DNA of 64,000 bases. Source: Runella sp. SP2 (lineage in GTDB: Bacteria; Bacteroidota; Bacteroidia; Cytophagales; Spirosomataceae). The stretch lies in NCBI RefSeq assembly GCF_003711225.1, contig NZ_CP031030.1, positions 3,534,001 through 3,598,000 of the forward strand. Reading direction: 5' to 3'. Position 1 is the stretch's first letter, and every line of letters starts with the position of its first letter. The position numbers and the translations under genes were made by a program. Shown piece by piece: positions 40,124 to 47,295 of this stretch. The notes beneath the pieces are model-generated. The model was not told the DNA's origin, did no database searches, and worked only from the letters and a program-made list of their open reading frames with translations.

Positions 40124-41269
40124 TTATTTCAAAAATTCTGAAGGCATCTTACCTGTAGCTTTTTTTACAGCCCGATTGAACGTAGATTTTGAATTAAAAC
40201 CACATTCTAATGCAATGGATAACATAGTGAGATGTTTCAACTTGGGGTCATTTACTTTTTCTTTAAAAAGATTGACCCGGTATTCGTTGATAAAATCATT
40301 GAAATTTTTTTCAAAAACTTCGTTGATAACACCCGAAATAAGCTTGTTATGCGTCTGCAAATGCTGTGAGAAATCTGTTAACGTTAATTCAGGATGAAGG
40401 TACAAACGCTCTTTTTGCAACAAGTCTAAAATTTTATTTTTCCACATTTCAATCTCTTGCGGTGGCATTTTGGCAATCATTACGGTTTGTTGATGATCTG
40501 TTGTGGTTTCTTCAATACTTTCGTTTGTAGTTCCGTATCGTAAACCTTCTGGTTGAAAATAAGTATAGCCCTCTATGCTCAAATAGTAAATACAAATAGC
40601 CACCAAAATCCCTTGAAACGCATCAAGCCATAGGGGAGTTGTAAAGATGAAAACATCAATGAAATTGAGCACAATACCCGAAAATATCAAAACCCCGATG
40701 GCAATCAGAAATCTTTTAAACCAGACAAAACGCACCCCCTCAGTATCAGAACGTTCGGTAGGTAGCCATTTTCGGTAATTTTGATACAATTGCCACGATA
40801 AATACCAATAAACGATTGTACCGACGGTTCGATAGGTATAAAAAAACCAGCTTGCTATTTGGAAAAATAGCGGGCGTTCCCACTTACCATGGTGTCGAAA
40901 AATTTGAACAGAATTGATGCAAAACAGAATAAAATACAGGAAAAAAGGCAGAAAATGCACTAAATCCTTCCGAGTAACTCGATAATGACTATTGATTTGA
41001 GTCTTAAAATAAAGGAAAATACATACCCCCACCGCCATATAACTGCACGACATCAATCGAATGATAAAAGAATTGGGTTTTTCGGGTACAATATCAGCCA
41101 TCGCATACCGCAACATATACGTACTAATGGTGATTAACAGTAAACCCAACCAATAATCGGAATAACGTTCTTGTTTCTTTGCTCTGATGATGAGTAAAAT
41201 GGCAAAGATATACCCCTGAAAAACCGCGATTATTTCTATTAAATTGTAGATACTAAGAGTAAAACGCAT
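40124..41269 (-). CDS. AraC-family regulator with multi-pass membrane N-terminus
   Basis: The protein has 381 residues. The first 230 form about seven hydrophobic helices, and the C-terminal 100 carry an AraC-type double HTH (LTDFSQHLQTHNKLISGVINEVF ... LSIALECGFNSKSTFNRAVKKATG). This membrane-anchored AraC layout is frequent in Bacteroidota. The inducer is unknown. It may control the neighbouring serine hydrolase. Confidence 0.88.
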   Translation of the reverse strand: MRFTLSIYNLIEIIAVFQGYIFAILLIIRAKKQERYSDYWLGLLLITISTYMLRYAMADIVPEKPNSFIIRLMSCSYMAVGVCIFLYFKTQINSHYRVTRKDLVHFLPFFLYFILFCINSVQIFRHHGKWERPLFFQIASWFFYTYRTVGTIVYWYLSWQLYQNYRKWLPTERSDTEGVRFVWFKRFLIAIGVLIFSGIVLNFIDVFIFTTPLWLDAFQGILVAICIYYLSIEGYTYFQPEGLRYGTTNESIEETTTDHQQTVMIAKMPPQEIEMWKNKILDLLQKERLYLHPELTLTDFSQHLQTHNKLISGVINEVFEKNFNDFINEYRVNLFKEKVNDPKLKHLTMLSIALECGFNSKSTFNRAVKKATGKMPSEFLK

Positions 41270-41473
41270 GGGGTTGGCAAGTACTGTGAAAGATGTCTGA
41301 GTTTTGGGGGTGCAAGTTAAGGAGTTTACGTTTTTCTTAAAACCTCTACATTCCCATTCCCACTTATTTTTGCGTCCCCGTCTTTGACTCGCGAAAAGGT
41401 ATCCTTCCCTACAGGTTTATCATCTGAATATCAATAATTTACAAAGCTAGTAAATTAATATGAGGTAAGCGCC

Positions 41474-41516
41474 TACCTTCCCGAAAGTCTCAAAACTTTC
41501 GGGAAGGTAGTTCACA
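41474..41516. repeat. Dispersed palindrome, second copy
   Basis: The arms TACCTTCCCGAAAGT / ACTTTCGGGAAGGTA form a perfect 15-bp stem with a 6-base loop, followed by GTTCAC as in the copy at 37861. Confidence 0.8.
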
Positions 41517-41519
41517 GTA

Positions 41520-41608
41520 TAGGGCTTTCCTTCCACTGATTTTAAACGACCATCTGCCCCAGATTTCACTTCAATAGGTATTAGTTTTCCACGGCTTCTT
41601 CTAAACAT
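41520..41608 (-). pseudogene. Scrap of a DUF4143 ATPase C-terminus
   Basis: One minus-strand frame contains GKLIPIEVKSGADGRLKS (about 41537-41590), matching the nuclease-like motif PIEVKSGAKGSLRS of the intact ATPase at 51561. Both sides run into unrelated sequence, with the palindrome at 41474 on one side. The rest of the 41270-41641 gap shows no gene. Confidence 0.6.
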
Positions 41609-41641
41609 GTCACAGAATTAGGGTAATTAGCAGATAACGGG

Positions 41642-42130
41642 TTATTTTTTGACCTCAACATTGTGATACGTCATAATTTTCCATTCGCCATCCGTTTTTG
41701 CCATTACCTGTAATAATCGTGTACAAAGACGCCCCTTATCGTCCAACACCGTACCTGGTAAAGGGCCATTTAAAAAACCTGATGTCCAAGTAAGACACTC
41801 GACAAGGGCAACATCGGGTCGAACGAATTTTAGTGCTACGATTTTCATCTCAAGCCTGGTATCCTTAAATTTACCTTTGAAAATATCGTCATGTCGCGCG
41901 ACAAAGGATTGATGCCCTGTAAAAAACATTCCCAAAATATTTGTAAAAGTACCGTCTTCAGCAAAGTGTTTTGAATAATTGATTGCGTCGCCTTTGTTCC
42001 AAGCACTTACTTCATCATTCACAATATTTTCGATGCTTGTTGTATCTGATTTGGTCTGAGCATGTATGTTACTCATTGCTACTACGACAAGGGCACTTAT
42101 CAATACACTAACAAAAGCATTTAATTTCAT
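41642..42130 (-). CDS. Secreted SnoaL/DUF4440-like (NTF2-fold) protein
   Basis: The protein has 162 residues with a signal peptide ending at about residue 24 (SNIHAQ). The core matches NTF2-like proteins of the SgcJ/EcaC or DUF4440 type: NDEVSAWNKGDAINYSKHFAEDGTFTN, then GMFFTGHQSF and a C-terminal WKIMTYHNVEVK. Such proteins bind small molecules or act as ketosteroid-isomerase-like domains; no reaction can be assigned. It is isolated, with palindromic debris on both sides. Confidence 0.8.
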   Translation of the reverse strand: MKLNAFVSVLISALVVVAMSNIHAQTKSDTTSIENIVNDEVSAWNKGDAINYSKHFAEDGTFTNILGMFFTGHQSFVARHDDIFKGKFKDTRLEMKIVALKFVRPDVALVECLTWTSGFLNGPLPGTVLDDKGRLCTRLLQVMAKTDGEWKIMTYHNVEVKK

Positions 42131-42456
42131 TCGTTTTTATTTTAGGGTGAAACCTCTATTGTTGCTTGTCCAATCTCTAACCTTAAACGCTTATCTTTTT
42201 TCCGAAAGTTTCCACCACTTTTGGGAGAGTAGTGCAAAGTAATAACCAGCCAATCCAAATATATAGCTTTTTATTTAGGTCGCTGTTTATTTTACTCGTT
42301 GCGGAAGAAAGTAATGCAACGAGGTGTGGTTTGAGGCAATTTTTGCTCTTAATTCTTTGTTCGTCGTACTTCTGAAAACATGGAGGCAGCCCGCCGCCGT
42401 TGAGCCTTGCGGGTGGGTTTTGCCGCAAATAGGCATAGATGCTTTACTGGGCGGAT
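42131..42456. other. Intergenic region with palindromic remnant, no gene called
   Basis: An 81-codon minus frame with a TTG start (42183-42428) fills most of the gap, but its last part is a degraded copy of the CCCGAAAGT palindrome and it has no supporting features. The G/C-rich part near 42385-42420 suggests a dispersed structured repeat rather than a gene. Confidence 0.4.
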
Positions 42457-42885
42457 TTATTTATTCAATTGATCTTCAATAATTTGCCGAACCACCTGCT
42501 CTGATTTCTTTACAATTTTTGCAATTTGAGGAATTGAAAAGCCCTCTTTGCTCATTTCGAGTATGATTTCTTTTTCCTTTCTTTCTTCTCCTTTATTTAT
42601 TCCTTGATTTATCAAATCTTGGGCATCTGCCATTTTTGTGTGTTGTTCGCTGGCAATGTCCCGCAGTTTTTTTAAATAAGCGTTATATTCTTTCCTTTCT
42701 TTCTCTGAAAGTTTCATTTCATCAAGTCTCGCTCCTGCTTCTTTTAACCCTTTCGCTGAAAAGCTATCTTTAACTTCTGAATTTTTAAAAAAATATATCC
42801 ACTCGTCCAATTTATCTTTTACCCGATTTCCAAACATACCTACTTTTATTACCCAATATTCGGGATATATCTGATGTACTTCCTT
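42457..42885 (-). pseudogene. 5'-truncated Rpn-type nuclease
   Basis: Homology to the full-length nuclease at 49991 starts at KEVHQIYPEYWVIKV (42885) and runs to the C-terminal HTH-like tail; an ATG at 42837 would give 126 residues. About the first 165 residues, including the catalytic PD-(D/E)XK core, are missing. The break lies only 8 bases beyond the attC-like core GTTAGAC. Divergence from the intact copy shows this is an old paralogue. Expression as a short DNA-binding peptide cannot be excluded. Confidence 0.8.
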
Positions 42886-42892
42886 TAATTGT

Positions 42893-42951
42893 GTCTAACG
42901 GGCGGCACTGGCGACGGACGACCGATATGCCCGTCCAGTGCATTGTTATGC
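42893..42951 (-). other. attC-like imperfect palindrome
   Basis: Read on the minus strand it runs from GCATAAC to GTTAGAC over 59 bases. GTTAGAC matches the integron core GTTRRRY exactly; GCATAAC fits its partner less well. Between them GCACTGG ... CCAGTGC arms and a CCGT/ACGG inner stem form an imperfect hairpin with two unpaired bases (CG), as attC sites require. It sits 49 bases past the stop of the orphan gene at 43000, the usual place for attC in a cassette. No integrase is present in the window. Confidence 0.6.
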
Positions 42952-42999
42952 TGGTTTTACTTTTTTGGCTAACATTTATTGAGTCAATGAAATTCATTA

Positions 43000-43788
43000 T
43001 TATAAAAAAGCAGTAGGACCAAAATCACTAAACCTTTCACACCAATCCAAATATTCTCCTGACAGATTCCCATTTCCAATCATTGGCAAATCAGTTGCCT
43101 TAATTTTATTAATGTTTATATCGATTAAATCATCTTCGCTTCCTGTATTCTCATCAATTGCTCTCATTACATTCATAGCTGTTACGTCAATTAACTGCTT
43201 AATAAAAATATTTAGATAGGATAACTGTTCTGAGCTTAAGTTATTAAAAAAAATAGCATCTTCGAGATGTTTTTTCCTTAATTCTGGAAGCCAATGATTA
43301 GGTATTTCATTTTCTATTTCTTCCATTGTTTTTCCAGTAAATTTATTAATATACCAGTTATAATACTCTAAATTATCATCTCTAAAAAACTTAATAATAT
43401 ACCTTCCAAATAGTTCCAATTCTGTTTCAATTGCAAAATAATTTTCCAAAGAATTTTCAAAACAACATAGTACTGTGGGAAGATTTAATTTCCTTGTCGC
43501 ATTTCTAACTCCTGTCCATAGTCGCATATCATAAACTAGTCCATACTTATTTGGAATTCCAAATTCAAATTGGGTTTGACGATAATTGAGAATTTCAAAC
43601 TGATGTGGGCTCTTGTCTAGCTTATTAATCTGTAGCTCATAATTATAATGTACTGAAATTGTCTTTTTTGAAATTGATAATTCAATACCTATAGCAGTTG
43701 GTTCTTTGAATTCAGATATAAATTCAAGTGTACTTGCAACTAAGAATTCAGAAAATTCATCTTTATTTGGATTTAAGTTTATTTTCAT
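43000..43788 (-). CDS. Hypothetical protein, candidate integron-type cassette gene
   Basis: The protein has 262 residues, is AT-rich, and resembles no family I recognise. It is soluble, without signal peptide or membrane segment, rich in Asn, Ile and acidic residues, and ends in DWCERFSDFGPTAFL. The start at 43788 is the only ATG near the 5' end of the frame. It is bordered by a broken toxin gene upstream and an attC-like site downstream, so it may be a mobile cassette cargo. Its function cannot be guessed from sequence; defence or toxin roles are common for cassette genes but not shown here. Confidence 0.7.
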   Translation of the reverse strand: MKINLNPNKDEFSEFLVASTLEFISEFKEPTAIGIELSISKKTISVHYNYELQINKLDKSPHQFEILNYRQTQFEFGIPNKYGLVYDMRLWTGVRNATRKLNLPTVLCCFENSLENYFAIETELELFGRYIIKFFRDDNLEYYNWYINKFTGKTMEEIENEIPNHWLPELRKKHLEDAIFFNNLSSEQLSYLNIFIKQLIDVTAMNVMRAIDENTGSEDDLIDININKIKATDLPMIGNGNLSGEYLDWCERFSDFGPTAFL

Positions 43789-43870
43789 ATCACAATTCTA
43801 ACTTCATTATTATCGTTTTTATATCTACTATAGCTTTTATTTATCCGCAATAATTTACGTTTATTTTTCT

Positions 43871-43945
43871 TCACCAAACATACATCTTTGAATTGCCTCT
43901 CATAATCTCTATAACGGCATTTGTGTCCAAAGCTACTTTTTCCAT
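43871..43945 (-). pseudogene. Truncated PIN-domain (VapC-like) toxin start
   Basis: The frame encodes MEKVALDTNAVIEIMRGNSKM followed by three unrelated residues and a stop (24 codons). LDTN with its metal-binding aspartate and the following helix are the N-terminus of PIN-domain RNases, which are normally about 130 residues. The ATG overlaps the antitoxin stop (TGATG). The break falls at a GTTTGGT sequence at 43879-43873, one mismatch from the GTTRRRY integron core. Confidence 0.7.
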
Positions 43946-44079
43946 CACCATTCGCCCTCAATTTTACTAAACTCTTCCCGAACAGTTTTTTGTAAATCGT
44001 CGGCGGTTTCATCGCTGATACTTCCAGCACAGGCTAAAAGTAAGTCACGATTTGAGGTCATTACGTTATTTTTACTCAT
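43945..44079 (-). CDS. Small antitoxin-like protein of a broken toxin-antitoxin pair
   Basis: The gene encodes 44 residues from an ATG at 44079: a short N-terminus, then RDLLLACAGSISDETADDL and an acidic end (EEFSKIEGEW). The TGATG overlap with a PIN-domain start is the standard antitoxin-toxin junction. I do not recognise a named antitoxin family; it lacks a clear DNA-binding domain. Since the toxin is destroyed, it is probably non-functional or silences related toxins elsewhere. Confidence 0.6.
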   Translation of the reverse strand: MSKNNVMTSNRDLLLACAGSISDETADDLQKTVREEFSKIEGEW

Positions 44080-44097
44080 GGTAATTTCTAGTTTTAA

Positions 44098-44105
44098 CAA
44101 AACTA
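44098..44105 (-). promoter_or_regulatory. Candidate -7 element (TAGTTTTG) of the antitoxin gene
   Basis: TAGTTTTG on the minus strand lies 18 bases before the antitoxin ATG and matches TAnnTTTG. A -33 TTTG is not evident at the usual spacing. Confidence 0.4.
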
Positions 44106-44304
44106 CGCAAAAAACATGGTTTTTTAGTTCATGCGCTTTTCATAATTATTAAAATACTGGCACCGCAACGCCTTCCACCCTACCCGCTCTCCCCACCCAC
44201 CTCACCACCTCACACCCAAACGACGAATTTTTCAACCTCTATATAGCATAAACGCCGATTTGTGCGTTAGGGAATTAGCAGCCATTACCTAACCAGCCAC
44301 CGTT

Positions 44305-46764
44305 TTGAGAACTATTTTACGTCTATTCTGCCTTCTACTTGTTGCCACTACTGCCTTTTCACAAGAGTTTTACCAACTTCGGGGGTTTGTTCATTCCGAA
44401 TCCAACGAGCCACTTCCTGGGGTTACGGTTCGCGTCGTAAATGCCAATACGGGCACTGTCACCGACAAAGAAGGGCGTTATCAACTCAAATTATTGGAAG
44501 GACTCAACCGCATTTCGGTGTCGTCGATGGGCTACCAAACGGAGGTGTTTGAAGTGGTAGCGGCCAAAGACCTTGTCAGAAACGTGTACCTAAAAATAGA
44601 CCAAAAGCAACTCGACGAGGTGGTGGTCAAGGTCAAAAAACGAGATTATTCGTACGAGGTCATCAAGCAGGTGCTCCAGCGCAAAGATTCGCTCCTCAGG
44701 CAGTATCAAAACTACCGTGCGAAGGTCTATATCAAGAGTGTAGAGCGTTTTGAAACCAAAAAAGTTGCTCCCAAAAAAGAGGAGGATACCCCCGCCAAAG
44801 TCGAAGATGCCCTCAAAAAACCTGTCATTACCGACAGCATTCCCAAATTAAATCTCTTTGAATGTCAGCTAGTTCGGCACCAAAGTCGGGCAGGACAACA
44901 AAAAGAAGAGCGCGAAGCGGTCAAGCGGCTGGGCGACCAGAGTACGTTGTTTTTTAAGTCGGTGACCGACGGGGAGTTTAACTTTTACCAAAATCACCAA
45001 AAAATCGCCAAAATCGGCGATAACGAAATCACCTCACCCCTAAGCGACCTGACGTTTTTGAGTTACCGTTTTCAGCTGTTGAAGTACTACATCGACGGCC
45101 CTTACAAAATATACCAAATAAAAGTCATTCCTCGCGAGCTGGGCAACGCGCTCTACGAAGGCACCATCGAAGTCATTGAGGATGAATGGGTTTTGCGTAA
45201 CGTTGACCTTCAAATCACCAAGCGAGGATTGCTGCGTTACGATGAATTTGGCGTAAAACAGCAGTTTGAAAATGTACAAAACCGCTGGATTCCAACGCGG
45301 GTTACGTACCACTGGAAAGTCAAAGAAGGGAATACCAAAAAAACGGGCAAAACCGAAGTATTGCAGTCCGATTATGCCTTTGATTTGACCTTACCAAAGC
45401 GCTTTTTTGGGGACGAAGTAGGCGTCACTACCGCCGAAGCCTACAAACGCGACACCACTTTTTGGGAACAAATTCGCCCACAACCATTGACCCGCGACGA
45501 ACAGAAGTTTATCAAGGAAAAAGAACGGCTCGAAGCGCTGGTGAACTCAAAAGCGTATTTGGATTCCGTTGATAAAATTTTCAACCGCATCACGTTTCCC
45601 AAAGTCGTGTATTTGGGCATGGGGCACATCAACCGCGAAAAAAAGACCACTTGGCACTTCGACCCCGTGTTGGGGCTGGTTGACCCGTTGGCCATTGGCG
45701 GCTGGCGGGTACGCTACGGAGCAGGTTTTTACAAACGCCAAGAAAACCGAAAACAACTTTGGGTCAACAGCAACTTAGGCTATGGGTTTAAGAACAAGGA
45801 TGTGATTGGTTTTGTGAGTGTTAGCTATTTTTACAATCCCCTCAAAGTCTCTAACATCAGTCTGGCGATGGGCTCAGGGTTCAACGTCATCAACGGCGCG
45901 GCGACGATTAGCGACATTGCTCGTCGAAGCAATTTTTACCGAAATCAGTACATCAATCTTATGCACCGAACGGAGCTTTTCAATGGCTTTTATTTCAGCG
46001 CCCAAGCCTATTACGAGACCCGTCGCGATTTGTCGAATTTCCAGTTTAGCTCGCTCGGCGACCGCATTTTTAGCAATAATGCCCCTCAACCTTTCCCCAC
46101 CACGCACATCTACCGAACCGTTTTCGGTATTGACTATACGCCACGCCAACTTTACTTGCGTGAACCCAACGAAAAAGTCATTCTGGGGTCCAACTACCCT
46201 ACGTTTAGCCTAAACATCGACCGCGCTTGGCCTGTTTCGGGCAAAAACACCAACGTTTACACCAAGTTGTCGGCCTCAGTACGGCAGACTTTTAACGTAG
46301 GTATCATCGGCACGTCGGAGTACCGTATCAGTGCGGGTAAGTTCTTGGATACCACAAGTTTGGCAGTGATGGATTATTCTTACATGCGGGGTGGCGACCG
46401 CTACTTTTTCTCGCCTGCCATGTACACCTATCAGCTCATTCCTCAGACGTTTCCTGTGTTCGATTGGCATTTGGAGACGCACTACGTGCATCAATTCAAC
46501 GGCTTCTTGACGAGTAAAATCCCATTGCTCAACAAAACCAAAATCCGTGAAATGGCAGGAGGTGGCTTTTTGTACGTCCCCGAACGCAAGTTCCAGTATT
46601 CGGAATTGTATTTTGGGTTGAATCGTATCTTCAAATTGGGCCGCGAACGGATTCGGTTGGGAGCGTATTACGTCATCGGCCAATCAAACACTTTTGGCGT
46701 TAGCAACGGTATCAAATTTTCCATCGAGCCGTACAATGCCGCGAAAAACACGTGGAGTTTTTAA
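44305..46764 (+). CDS. DUF5686 outer-membrane protein with carboxypeptidase-like regulatory domain
   Basis: The protein has 819 residues. A TTG start at 44305 is forced: an in-frame stop lies at 44290-44292 and no ATG occurs before the mature protein, while the TTG opens onto a good signal peptide (RTILRLFCLLLVATTAFSQ). Residues about 22-110 are a CarboxypepD_reg-like beta-sandwich (GFVHSESNEPLPGVTVRVVNANTG), as in TonB-dependent systems. The rest is DUF5686, with alternating beta-strand pattern and an aromatic C-terminal strand (YNAAKNTWSF) as in outer-membrane barrels. Its transport or assembly role is unknown. Confidence 0.9.
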   Translation: MRTILRLFCLLLVATTAFSQEFYQLRGFVHSESNEPLPGVTVRVVNANTGTVTDKEGRYQLKLLEGLNRISVSSMGYQTEVFEVVAAKDLVRNVYLKIDQKQLDEVVVKVKKRDYSYEVIKQVLQRKDSLLRQYQNYRAKVYIKSVERFETKKVAPKKEEDTPAKVEDALKKPVITDSIPKLNLFECQLVRHQSRAGQQKEEREAVKRLGDQSTLFFKSVTDGEFNFYQNHQKIAKIGDNEITSPLSDLTFLSYRFQLLKYYIDGPYKIYQIKVIPRELGNALYEGTIEVIEDEWVLRNVDLQITKRGLLRYDEFGVKQQFENVQNRWIPTRVTYHWKVKEGNTKKTGKTEVLQSDYAFDLTLPKRFFGDEVGVTTAEAYKRDTTFWEQIRPQPLTRDEQKFIKEKERLEALVNSKAYLDSVDKIFNRITFPKVVYLGMGHINREKKTTWHFDPVLGLVDPLAIGGWRVRYGAGFYKRQENRKQLWVNSNLGYGFKNKDVIGFVSVSYFYNPLKVSNISLAMGSGFNVINGAATISDIARRSNFYRNQYINLMHRTELFNGFYFSAQAYYETRRDLSNFQFSSLGDRIFSNNAPQPFPTTHIYRTVFGIDYTPRQLYLREPNEKVILGSNYPTFSLNIDRAWPVSGKNTNVYTKLSASVRQTFNVGIIGTSEYRISAGKFLDTTSLAVMDYSYMRGGDRYFFSPAMYTYQLIPQTFPVFDWHLETHYVHQFNGFLTSKIPLLNKTKIREMAGGGFLYVPERKFQYSELYFGLNRIFKLGRERIRLGAYYVIGQSNTFGVSNGIKFSIEPYNAAKNTWSF

Positions 46765-46784
46765 ACTGTTCAACATTTTAAAGG

Positions 46785-46874
46785 TAAACACATAGTTCAT
46801 ATAGATTTTCACATAGGATACATAGACTGCTATGTTTTTTATGTGTTTATGCTAATGTTCCCTATGTGTTTATA
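46785..46874. repeat. Nested inverted repeat, AAACACATAG / CTATGTGTTT
   Basis: The outer arms (about 46786-46797 and 46862-46872) and inner CACATAGGATACATAG / CTATGTTTTTTATGTG arms resemble the element at 34398. It lies between the DUF5686 gene and padR and could form a stable RNA structure past the DUF5686 stop. Confidence 0.7.
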
Positions 46875-46889
46875 AGAAAGAAGAAAAAT

Positions 46890-46934
46890 ATTTTACATAC
46901 AAATAGTGAATTTATTAAACCCATTTTACATACA
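46890..46934 (+). promoter_or_regulatory. Direct repeats upstream of padR
   Basis: Two copies of ATTTTACATACA (46890-46901 and 46923-46934), 33 bases apart, lie 26-70 bases before the PadR-like gene. They are a candidate operator for autoregulation. Confidence 0.45.
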
Positions 46935-46959
46935 TTTACAGAATAAATAAAATTGATAT

Positions 46960-47295
46960 ATGAAGGGAACAAATTTGGGCGAGTTTGAAGAGTTGGTGTT
47001 ACTTACGATTGCCGCCTTAGCCAGCGAAGCCTACAGCGTGGCCATTTGCGACGAATTGGAGAAACGTACGGGAAGAGCCGCGAAATTAGGCGTTGTTCAC
47101 GCTGTCCTTAATCGGCTGGAAGAAAAGGGCTTAGCCAAAAGTTTTTTGGGTGAAGCCACCAACGCTCGCGGCGGCAAACGCAAACGTTATTATGAAATAA
47201 CCCAAGTAGGAAAAATTGCCCTAGTGAACGCCCGTGAAATCCGTGAAGGACTCTGGCGAATCATCCCTGACCTCAACCTTGGCGGCGCAGTATGA
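46960..47295 (+). CDS. PadR-family transcriptional regulator
   Basis: The protein has 111 residues covering the whole PadR winged-helix domain: LGEFEELVLLTIAAL, VVHAVLNRLEEKGL, and the wing GGKRKRYYEITQVG. It has no long C-terminal domain, typical of the small PadR subgroup. Its stop overlaps the permease start by four bases, so regulator and transporter form one operon. It probably represses that operon until a signal molecule or lipophilic compound binds. Confidence 0.9.
   Translation: MKGTNLGEFEELVLLTIAALASEAYSVAICDELEKRTGRAAKLGVVHAVLNRLEEKGLAKSFLGEATNARGGKRKRYYEITQVGKIALVNAREIREGLWRIIPDLNLGGAV

Noticed and set aside
42183-42428. 81-codon frame with TTG start
   Set aside because: Its C-terminus is a decayed palindrome and it has no recognisable features; a repeat is more likely.
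43785-44030. 81-codon minus-strand frame overlapping the orphan gene start by four bases
   Set aside because: It reads the antitoxin and PIN toxin in the wrong phase; the two true frames (LDTNAVIEIMRG and its antitoxin) explain the sequence better.
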